Assembly (NCBI GenBank): GCA_003566795.1
Contig: PXBU01000306.1
Coordinates: forward strand, 1 to 15,989
Origin: Puniceicoccaceae bacterium
GTDB taxonomy: Bacteria > Verrucomicrobiota > Verrucomicrobiia > Opitutales > Coraliomargaritaceae
Direction of reading: 5' to 3'
DNA length: 15,989 bases
The position numbers and the translations under genes are program-made. Of this stretch, positions 1 through 5,250 are shown one piece after another. The notes beneath the pieces were generated by a model. It saw only the letters and a list, made by a program, of their open reading frames with translations. It had not been told where the DNA came from and made no database searches. Numbering within the stretch: position 1 is the first letter of the stretch; every line of letters starts with the position of its first letter.

Positions 1-70
1 GCTACCATTCCAAGAAAAGCCTCGACGCGCTGCCCCGATTCGATACAAGTTTCGACAACCCTTTTCCGAG

Positions 71-1342
71 ATGTATTCGCTCCTGGTAAACAACCAAAGC
101 CCCCTCGATCCCGCACCGACTAACTACGGTAAACATACCGGAGACCCCGCTCACGTCGTAGGTATACGCCTACGATTCCCCGCATCCGTAGGTCACAAGC
201 AACCCACTACGACCGCACCGGCAAATCCCACAAAAATACACCTACGACGCCAAGCCACCCAACTCCCCGCAAGCACCCCTCCCAGCCCAGTAAGCACCAG
301 TCATCGTAGGCATAACCTGCACCTACGATTCACCGCCCCAACCACACCCAGCACCATCACAGCAGGGCAATACCACCGCAACCTATACCTACGACTCCAC
401 CGCCTGCATGCACGCACAACAAGCACCCGCCGCTTACTATCAGGGACTTGCGAGATTTACAACAAGCCCGCCCAGCGCACAAACACCCAAGCCAGCCACT
501 ACGACAACGGGTGCGCCTCCTTCCTAATATCCTATTACGGCTTCAGATATTATGATCCCGTTACGGGTAGGTGGCCATCCAGGGATCCGATTGAGGAGTT
601 CGGGGGCTTGAATCTCTATGGGTTCGTTGGGAATACTCCAACCAATGTTTGGGACGTATTAGGACTCAAGTATTCCGATGAGACATGTCGAGGGATGCTG
701 AAAGGGTTGTCATTTTTGTTTGCCGCAGGTTATGTTGTTCCTGGAAACCTCATCGGTGTTCTTAACCAAGCTCTCGGAAATCAGACAGACCCCAAATGGG
801 GAGAATCATCTTTAGAGTTTTTTGGGGCTTTGGCTGATCAAGCAGCTAGTATCTCTTCTGCCATACCAGGTAGTCCTAATGCTCTTAATTATGTCTCCGC
901 ATTTGAATCTGCTATTAACGGCGATAACTCACCACGAACATTTGCGAATGTGGCAGGTGCTACAATTATTGGCGGCCTGAGTTCGGCAAATAAACTTCCA
1001 ATTCTGACTGCTGTGTCTGGAGGTGGAGGGGGCTCTCGCCCAGCGAATTTTGTAAGCAAAAATCTGCTGAGGCGGGGAGGAGTATATATCGCACTCGCAA
1101 ATATTGGTGCAGATGCTGCGGTTTCCTATTCTGACAGTTTTTTTCAATCAAGAGCTAATAGCCGTGAGAGAGAACAACTGAATGACCGCCTTAACGAAAT
1201 ACAAAATACTGCACAGCAGTATCAAAACACATACCTCAACCAAGTCGGAGATTTTAACAAAAATTGCTGCATTGAGTTCAAGCTGGATGTTGATTCGGGT
1301 GTTCAACAGGTTTTTTCGACGGGCATATATGGCATCCGTTAA
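71..1342 (+). CDS. RHS repeat-associated core domain protein, 5'-decayed remnant with divergent C-terminus
   Basis: The recognisable part begins near residue 155 with YYGFRYYDPVTGRWPSRDP, then NLYGFVGNTPTN and DVLGL at about residue 198. This is the hallmark end of the RHS/YD-repeat core. What follows (residues ~200-423) is a divergent C-terminal tip with a GGGGGS linker near residue 320 and no family I recognise. In RHS proteins this position normally holds a polymorphic toxin or effector. Residues 1-150 do not look like protein: they are rich in Pro, Thr and Arg, and the real YD-repeat signature (TYD) lies in another frame with stops. The 5' part is therefore frameshifted or decayed, and the true start is unknown; the same frame is open back to position 2. 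The tip is AT-richer than the upstream part. Best read as a pseudogenised or orphan RHS tip; function not assigned. Confidence 0.6.
   Translation: MYSLLVNNQSPLDPAPTNYGKHTGDPAHVVGIRLRFPASVGHKQPTTTAPANPTKIHLRRQATQLPASTPPSPVSTSHRRHNLHLRFTAPTTPSTITAGQYHRNLYLRLHRLHARTTSTRRLLSGTCEIYNKPAQRTNTQASHYDNGCASFLISYYGFRYYDPVTGRWPSRDPIEEFGGLNLYGFVGNTPTNVWDVLGLKYSDETCRGMLKGLSFLFAAGYVVPGNLIGVLNQALGNQTDPKWGESSLEFFGALADQAASISSAIPGSPNALNYVSAFESAINGDNSPRTFANVAGATIIGGLSSANKLPILTAVSGGGGGSRPANFVSKNLLRRGGVYIALANIGADAAVSYSDSFFQSRANSREREQLNDRLNEIQNTAQQYQNTYLNQVGDFNKNCCIEFKLDVDSGVQQVFSTGIYGIR
156..394. repeat. Degenerate TCGTAGG/CCTACGA repeats with two small hairpins
   Basis: The heptamer TCGTAGG or its complement CCTACGA occurs six times: 156-162, 169-175, 241-247, 304-310, 322-328 and 388-394, plus a variant CCGTAGG near 186. 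Two pairs are inverted and can form hairpins: 156-175 (7-bp arms, 6-base loop) and 304-328 (7-bp arms, 11-base loop). The four CCTACGA copies all place a TAC GAY (Tyr-Asp) codon pair in the same frame, at 171, 243, 324 and 390, spaced 24, 27 and 22 codons apart. That matches the period of YD repeats, although this frame has stops. They are either fossil YD repeats or inserted REP-like palindromes. Confidence 0.5.
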
Positions 1343-1541
1343 AATGAAATTCTGGAAAATACATGATTTTATCTTGTTCGGTTTAGCTCTACTTGTTGCA
1401 GTTGGTTTGAGTGTTGGTGTGGTCTATTCTCTTTTACAGGGCTTTTGGAAGGGTGCCTTTGGAGGTATTTTTTGGATAGTCGTTATTCTATTCTTAGTTC
1501 TCTGGCATTATGGCGACCCAAACAAGTCTGAAGAAGACTGA
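1329..1541 (+). CDS. Small two-helix membrane protein overlapping the RHS end (immunity-like position)
   Basis: A 70-residue protein with two hydrophobic segments, about residues 14-36 and 43-59, separated by a short QGFWKGAFGG turn. It has a basic N-terminus (KMKFWK) and an acidic C-terminal tail (NKSEED), giving an inner-membrane hairpin topology. The ATG at 1329 overlaps the last 14 bases of the RHS frame; a second in-frame ATG at 1344 follows the RHS stop directly and is an equally good start. There is no strong ribosome-binding site, so translational coupling to the upstream gene is plausible. I do not recognise the family. A small membrane protein directly after an RHS tip is the usual place for a cognate immunity protein, but that role is inference from position only. 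It shares the AT-rich composition of the RHS tip. Confidence 0.55.
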   Translation: MASVKMKFWKIHDFILFGLALLVAVGLSVGVVYSLLQGFWKGAFGGIFWIVVILFLVLWHYGDPNKSEED

Positions 1542-1567
1542 AGAAGGGGACGCTCTGTTATTCGTAT

Positions 1568-1710
1568 CAAAAAAACAACTACGCAACTAGCCTCCACAAG
1601 TCCAATTTCCAAGTCTCCGCCCCCAAGGGAATCGAAAAGGGTCCACGCATCCTAACAAAACTAACTCGCAACCGACCTCCACAAGTCCAACTTCCAAATC
1701 GACCGCCCCC
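1568..1710. repeat. Imperfect tandem repeat, two copies at ~85-base spacing
   Basis: The block CCTCCACAAGTCCAA at 1591 recurs at 1676. The similarity extends right through TTCCAA.TC to a run of CCGCCCCC, and left through AAC.AACT.CGCAAC. The units start about 85 bases apart and are about 55 bases long with scattered substitutions and a 2-base indel. No coding sense is apparent. The second copy runs straight into the left arm of the large inverted repeat. Confidence 0.65.
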
Positions 1711-1957
1711 GAGCACCCCGCCGCCGCGCGAACCCGTTTTGCAGGGGAGGCCGGTTCCACGCCCAACGATGTTATGTGCAATTTCCGCTTAATCCCGATT
1801 CGCTCTGCTCATTCCCCTTCGGCGGGACTGTAAGCGGGCGGCTCGTCCGGCAGCTGCCGGACTCAGACAACCGCCCTGCGGGAGCCTTGACATAAGATCC
1901 GTTGGGCGCTCCACCGGCAAGCGTGCGGGTTCGCGCGGCGGCGGGGTGGTCGGGGGC
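1705..1957. repeat. Large imperfect inverted repeat (arms 1705-1736 and 1926-1957)
   Basis: The outer arms match as reverse complements over 32 bases with one mismatch. Each contains the block CGCCGCCGCGCGAACCCG (left) or its complement (right). Inside them are a less conserved zone and then the GCCCAAC / GTTGGGC pair of the attC-like core. The right arm read forward and the left arm read backward are therefore homologous sequences, each following a GTTGGGC box. This could be two copies of a repeat placed head to head around a recombination site, or a MITE-like element of about 253 bases. Confidence 0.6.
1761..1907 (+). other. Candidate integron attC recombination site
   Basis: The site begins GCCCAAC (1761-1767, fits RYYYAAC) and ends GTTGGGC (1901-1907, fits GTTRRRY), a perfect 7-bp complement. 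Unpaired spacers follow (GATG, 1768-1771, and GATCC, 1896-1900). Next come inner boxes TTATGTGCAA (1772-1781) and TTGACATAA (1887-1895), which pair perfectly except for one extra G at 1778 on the 5' side, the position expected for the extrahelical base that sets attC orientation. The centre folds further: TCCCG 1793-1797 with CGGGA 1879-1883, GGGCGG 1836-1841 with CCGCCC 1871-1876, and an 18-base perfect palindrome at 1845-1862. At 147 bases it is at the long end for attC sites. The extrahelical base implies a cassette oriented on the plus strand. Not proven: there is only one site and no intact integrase in view. Confidence 0.6.
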
Positions 1958-2063
1958 TACCCGCGTCGACGTTCGTAGCATCGCCGTCTTTTCATCCAGG
2001 CTAACGCCAGCACCTTCAATCCCCCCGCGCCCGGCTCCCCGGAACTCCACAAGCGGGATAGAC

Positions 2064-2255
2064 GATGCTTTCCATTTCAAACTGAAAAGATGACATTCCG
2101 TATCTTACGATATAATAAGCTTGCAGAAGGATCGCGGAAAGCGATCATAGTAGCATAGCTATGAGTTCACAAGTCGGGGAAGACCAGCAATTTGCCGCCG
2201 AACTCGGATTACCGAAATTATATCGATACCTGCGGAATGACCCCTTCCTCTTACC
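2064..2255. repeat. 192-base direct repeat, copy 1
   Basis: It begins GATGCTTTCCATTTC and ends CCTTCCTCTTACC. It is near-identical to 3182-3374, with six differences, one of them a single-base indel. It carries a TATAAT box, a GATCGC/GCGATC hairpin (2130-2146), a CATAGCTATG palindrome (2154-2163) that overlaps an ATG, and the first six codons (MTPSSY) of the ankyrin lipoprotein. I see no terminal inverted repeats and no target-site duplication at its ends. Confidence 0.9.
2090..2116 (+). promoter_or_regulatory. Possible sigma-70-type promoter upstream of the ankyrin gene
   Basis: A perfect TATAAT lies at 2111-2116, with ATGACA (5 of 6 matches to TTGACA) at 2090-2095. The 15-base spacing is shorter than ideal. 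The corresponding hexamer in repeat copy 2 is TGTAAT, a change at the highly conserved second position, so only copy 1 keeps a consensus -10 box. Position upstream of the ankyrin gene fits, but this is a prediction. Confidence 0.35.
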
Positions 2256-3052
2256 TATGTTTTCCGAGTCTTATTGTCTCTGCGCTATGGCCCTTGGTAT
2301 TGTTGCTAACATTGCCCTCTTGTGCGTTTATGTCATATACAGAGCCTATTCATGATGCCGCAGCTAAAGGAGATATTACCGAACTCGAAACAATATTGGC
2401 GCGAGGTGCGAGCATCAACAAAAGAGATGCGCGGGGGCGTACTCCGCTATACTGGGCTGCGTTAAACGGTCATGAAGATGTGATCGAATATCTCCTGGTG
2501 AACGGTGCGGACCCAGTTCAGGGTGCGAGTTGGAAGGGTGAAGACACTCCTATGCATGCAGCGGCAAAACAGGGCCATGATCGAGTTATTCGGGCTCTGG
2601 CGGATTACGGAGTTAATCCTAATATTCAAAATTCGTCCGGACAGACGCCTCTGCATTTGGCGGCGTGGGCGCGACATTACGAAGCTGTAACGGTTTTGAT
2701 TGAAATTGGATCGACAGTGACGGCTCGCGATTCGCGCGGATACACACCATTGCATGTTGAGCGTATATTCGAGGGCTTGCCTGACACTGACAACTACGAA
2801 AGGATTGTCAGGGCGCTTCTCCTAGCGGGAGCAGATGTGAACGCACTGGCAACTAAAGGGCGAAAGGGTTACACGCCATTGATGGGAGCTTGCCGGGTGG
2901 GGGCGACTGAGGCGGTTGGCCTTCTCATTGCGGCAGGGGCAGATATTTCGGCGAGGACCTACGATGGCGCAACACCGAGTTACTTTGCGGAAGTGAGTGG
3001 GCACGATCATATAGTAAAAATCCTCCATGGTGCGACACAAAGACATCGTTAA
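2237..3052 (+). CDS. Ankyrin-repeat lipoprotein
   Basis: A 271-residue protein from the ATG at 2237. Residues 1-28 are a hydrophobic signal peptide ending in LPSC (Cys29), a good lipobox, so the protein is probably lipid-anchored in the periplasm or outer membrane. From about residue 36 to the end are roughly seven ankyrin repeats, with motifs such as EPIHDAAAKGD, GRTPLYWAALNGHEDVIEYLL, GQTPLHLAA, GYTPLH and GYTPLMGACRVG. Such repeats bind proteins; the partner is unknown. The frame is open upstream to a TTG at 2192, but the ATG start gives the cleaner signal peptide. The first six codons lie inside the 192-base repeat and the rest of the signal peptide beyond it, so the 5' end is a junction product or the repeat captured it. 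The gene sits between the two repeat copies like a passenger. Confidence 0.75.
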   Translation: MTPSSYLCFPSLIVSALWPLVLLLTLPSCAFMSYTEPIHDAAAKGDITELETILARGASINKRDARGRTPLYWAALNGHEDVIEYLLVNGADPVQGASWKGEDTPMHAAAKQGHDRVIRALADYGVNPNIQNSSGQTPLHLAAWARHYEAVTVLIEIGSTVTARDSRGYTPLHVERIFEGLPDTDNYERIVRALLLAGADVNALATKGRKGYTPLMGACRVGATEAVGLLIAAGADISARTYDGATPSYFAEVSGHDHIVKILHGATQRHR

Positions 3053-3181
3053 CATGGAACCCATCGCCTATGCAAACTTGATAGTATTCAAATTTTCGCC
3101 TTTTTAGCTGTGACTAAGGATATGGTTCGTTTGTCGTGCTCCTCGCTCATGTATCCGATGAAGTCGGTGGTGGTATGGGGG

Positions 3182-3374
3182 GATGCTTTCCATTTCAAAC
3201 TGAAAAGATGACATTCCGTATCTTACGATGTAATAAGCTTGCAGTAGGATCGCGGAAAGCGGATCATAGTAGCATAGCTATGAGTTCACAAGTCGAGGAA
3301 GATCAGCAATTTGCCGCCGAACTCGGATTACCGAAATTATATCGATACCTACGGAATGACCCCTTCCTCTTACC
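3182..3374. repeat. 192-base direct repeat, copy 2 (193 bases)
   Basis: Near-identical to 2064-2255. Differences include TATAAT to TGTAAT, an A to T change, an inserted G that breaks the GATCGC/GCGATC hairpin, and GTCGGGGAAGACC to GTCGAGGAAGATC. It also carries the ATG-initiated peptide beginning MSSQVEEDQQFAAELG (ATG at 3280), which in both copies runs open through the repeat. The low divergence argues for a recent duplication. Its right end joins the tail of a tyrosine recombinase gene. The 129 bases before it (3053-3181) hold nothing I recognise. Confidence 0.9.
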
Positions 3375-3376
3375 CC

Positions 3377-3523
3377 ACGCAGGTTTACACCGACGTGAGT
3401 ATCCAGCAGCTGCTGGAAGTCCACGAAAGGACGCACCCGGCAAGCCCTGAGTCTGACCGAAGGGCCAAGTTGAAAGAAGGCAAAGGGCAGGATTGCAAAA
3501 ACTCAAAATCGGATCAATTATGA
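3377..3523 (+). pseudogene. C-terminal fragment of a tyrosine recombinase/integrase
   Basis: Reading from 3377 the frame gives TQVYTDVSIQQLLEVHERTH followed by PASP and a polar tail, ending at the TGA 3521-3523. The T-x-(V/I)-Y-T-x-V-S-I string with the catalytic tyrosine (codon 3386-3388), followed by L-x-x-V-H-x-x-THP, is the typical end of phage- and Xer-like tyrosine recombinases. Nothing else of the enzyme remains: the Arg-His-x-x-Arg boxes are absent, and the sequence immediately upstream is the 192-base repeat, whose frame happens to be open into it. So this is the stump of a truncated integrase. Its stop overlaps the hicB start (ATGA at 3520), suggesting the recombinase and hicB were once directly adjacent or coupled. 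An integron integrase is possible given the nearby attC-like site, but the tail alone cannot tell. Confidence 0.7.
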
Positions 3524-3735
3524 TGCACATGAACTTTACAGTGACATTAGACCGCGACGAAGACGGCGTATGGGTGGCCGAGTGCCCCTCGATACCCGGT
3601 TGTGTCAGCCAAGGCGAAAGCCGCGAAGAAGCTTTGAGCAATGTCCGTGAAGCGATCACGCTTTGCCTCGAAGTTCGTTCCGAACGCGGGATGCCTTTGA
3701 CGATCGAGACCAAGCAAGTTGAAGTCGCCGTTTAG
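3520..3735 (+). CDS. hicB: HicB-family antitoxin
   Basis: A 71-residue protein with the HicB partial RNase-H-like fold signature: FTVTLDRDEDGVWVAECPSI, then PGCVSQGESREEALSNVREAI and a charged C-terminal helix, ending QVEVAV. HicB binds and neutralises the HicA mRNA-interferase toxin and usually represses its own operon. No C-terminal ribbon-helix-helix or helix-turn-helix domain is present, so this is the short form. Three in-frame ATGs compete (3520, 3523, 3529); 3520 has a GGA six bases upstream, while 3529 matches the usual M-x-F-T-V start of the family. The stop is one base before the hicA ATG, so the two are translationally coupled. The antitoxin comes first, the reverse of the E. coli hicAB order, but common in other phyla. 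Confidence 0.9.
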   Translation: MMHMNFTVTLDRDEDGVWVAECPSIPGCVSQGESREEALSNVREAITLCLEVRSERGMPLTIETKQVEVAV

Positions 3736-3736
3736 G

Positions 3737-3961
3737 ATGCCCACGCTACCGAATTTAAGCGGCAAGGCTGTTGTGAAAGCCTTCGAGCGTGACGGCTGGA
3801 CGCAGGCCCGTCAGCGCGGCAGTCACGTTGTCATGGTCAAGGACGGGAGCATGGCCACGTTGTCTGTTCCCGATCACAAGGAAGTTGCCAAAGGCACCTT
3901 GCGCAGCCTGATCCGAGCATCCGGCCTGAGCGTCGACGAGTTTATCGCGCTGACAAAATAG
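3737..3961 (+). CDS. hicA: HicA-family mRNA interferase toxin
   Basis: A 74-residue protein with the double-stranded-RNA-binding-like HicA fold: LSGKAVVKAFERDGW, then QRGSHVVM with the catalytic His30 in the GSH motif, then SVPDHKEVAKGTLRSLIRAS. HicA cleaves mRNAs independently of the ribosome and is held inactive by HicB. Length and motif order are complete for the family, and the catalytic histidine is intact, so the toxin is probably functional. An in-frame TTG at 3719 would lengthen it inside hicB; the ATG at 3737 is preferred for its position one base after the hicB stop. The pair lies between mobile-element debris and the core genes, a common place for toxin-antitoxin modules in islands and cassette arrays. 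Confidence 0.92.
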   Translation: MPTLPNLSGKAVVKAFERDGWTQARQRGSHVVMVKDGSMATLSVPDHKEVAKGTLRSLIRASGLSVDEFIALTK

Positions 3962-4065
3962 ACGTTTTTTTCTTCCTTTAGCCGCCTTCCGTCTCTAGCT
4001 TTAGCGGGACTGAAAAGGGGCCCAATGTCTCATGATTTTCGGGTTTTCGGCCAACGGAATCAAAA

Positions 4066-5004
4066 TTGGCCTATGACGATCAGCTCGTTCAGGCGTTTGA
4101 AGGCCCCATCGCCGCTCTTATCTTTTTGCTCGGTCTTTTCGGCGCGATCTACGTCCTCACACTGGAGGAACCACTCCAGTTGTTTATCACCAACACATTC
4201 CAGGTGGGCCTCCTCGCCATCATTTTCTGGGCGGGCTTGAGGGTAATCGATATGGTGGGCATCATTCTGACAGATGTCGCCTACAGTCGGCAGCTCGGCA
4301 TTTATCACTTCATCCCCTTGATCCGGAAAACCACCCGGGTCTTTTTCGTCATCATCGGCAGTATCCTGATCATTCAGAACCTCGGATACTCGGTCGGCAG
4401 TCTCCTCGCCGGCCTCGGGATCGGCGGTCTCGCCATCGCCCTCGCCGCGCAGGAATCGCTCAGCAATTTCTTCGGCTCCATTTCGCTGGCCGCCGACCGC
4501 ACCTTCAAGGTCGGGGATTGGATCCAAGTCGGCGAGCGGGTGGACGGGCACGTCGAGGAGATCGGCCTTCGCTCCACGAAAGTGCGGACCTGGAGGCGGA
4601 CCCTGCTCTCTATTCCCAACAAGGTGATTGCCGGAGAAATCGTCGAAAACTGGTCCAGAATGCCAAACCGCCGGGTCAGTCAAATTGTCGGCGTAAGCTA
4701 CGAAACGTCACAGGAAAACATGGCCGGACTCATCGCGGACATCGACCAGCTCCTGCGTAACAACAAGGAAATCGATCAGAAATTCACCATGGTCCGATTT
4801 ACCGAATTCGGCGAAAGCTCGCTCGATATCCTCGTTTACTACTTTACCATCCCGGTGGCCTGGGCCGAACACCTGCGCGTCCGTCAGGAAATGAATCTCG
4901 CGATCATGGGTCTGGTCCAGAAATGGGGCACATCCATCGCCTTCCCGACCCGCACACTCTACTTCCACAACGACATGCCCCGCCGTCTTGGGGAAGAAAT
5001 TTAA
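4066..5004 (+). CDS. MscS-family mechanosensitive ion channel, possibly N-terminally truncated
   Basis: A 312-residue inner-membrane protein. Hydrophobic segments lie near residues 14-33, 46-69 and 90-106, then the pore helix region with GLGIGGLAIALAAQESLSNF (116-135), followed by the beta domain (DRTFKVGDWIQVG, then an RTWRRTLLSIPN loop) and a cytoplasmic alpha/beta domain. MscS channels open under membrane tension to release solutes on hypo-osmotic shock. There is no ATG at the start. The TTG at 4066 has GGA seven bases upstream, and an in-frame stop lies at 4033-4035. The residues just before and after the TTG (ESK, then LAYDDQLVQAFEGP) resemble the interior of homologues, where another helix normally precedes them, so about 40-60 residues may be lost at the border with the accessory region. 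The pore and vestibule are complete. Confidence 0.85.
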   Translation: MAYDDQLVQAFEGPIAALIFLLGLFGAIYVLTLEEPLQLFITNTFQVGLLAIIFWAGLRVIDMVGIILTDVAYSRQLGIYHFIPLIRKTTRVFFVIIGSILIIQNLGYSVGSLLAGLGIGGLAIALAAQESLSNFFGSISLAADRTFKVGDWIQVGERVDGHVEEIGLRSTKVRTWRRTLLSIPNKVIAGEIVENWSRMPNRRVSQIVGVSYETSQENMAGLIADIDQLLRNNKEIDQKFTMVRFTEFGESSLDILVYYFTIPVAWAEHLRVRQEMNLAIMGLVQKWGTSIAFPTRTLYFHNDMPRRLGEEI

Positions 5005-5250
5005 AGGACACCCACAAAAATTGGGTTCACCACAAACGAGAAGCCAGGCCTGCGGGCTAGATCAACTGGCCGATGTTGCCAAGACCAAGACACAGACCTG
5101 GGCGCGGCTTGGTGGCTGGCGGAGCACCAAAACCTAATTCGATGATTGAAAAACCTGCGGACAGGCGAATTATGTTGATTCCCTTGCAGTTTCAGCATTA
5201 GGACTCCTTAATCTATTGCAAATAAACGATAACATAAACTAATCCTACTC

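Larger units (their letters stand above)
1542..2236. other. 695-base stretch without a convincing gene; repeat- and palindrome-rich
   Basis: Short open frames here on either strand are Arg/Ala/Gly/Pro-rich and look like translated GC-rich repeats. Contents in order: two copies of an imperfect ~55-base tandem repeat, a large inverted repeat enclosing an attC-like site, a further ~105 bases with nothing I can name, and then the first copy of a 192-base direct repeat that carries a TATAAT box and leads into the ankyrin lipoprotein gene. Confidence 0.6.

Noticed and set aside
156..394. Possible CRISPR array
   Set aside because: The shared unit is only about 7-10 bases, occurs in both orientations and at uneven spacing; there are no conserved 25-37 base repeats with unique spacers.
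1587..2093. Arg/Ala-rich open frames on both strands across the inverted repeat
   Set aside because: They translate the GC-rich repeat arms (RVRAAAG-type peptides), have no start signals and differ between arms as repeats rather than as genes.
3053..3181. A second attC after the ankyrin gene
   Set aside because: No RYYYAAC/GTTRRRY pair with matching inner boxes was found between the ankyrin stop and the second repeat copy, so the ankyrin gene is not a complete standard cassette.
4060..4683. 207-codon minus-strand frame opposite the MscS gene
   Set aside because: It is acidic and low in hydrophobic order, typical of the antisense of a GC-rich gene, while the plus strand encodes a clear MscS channel.
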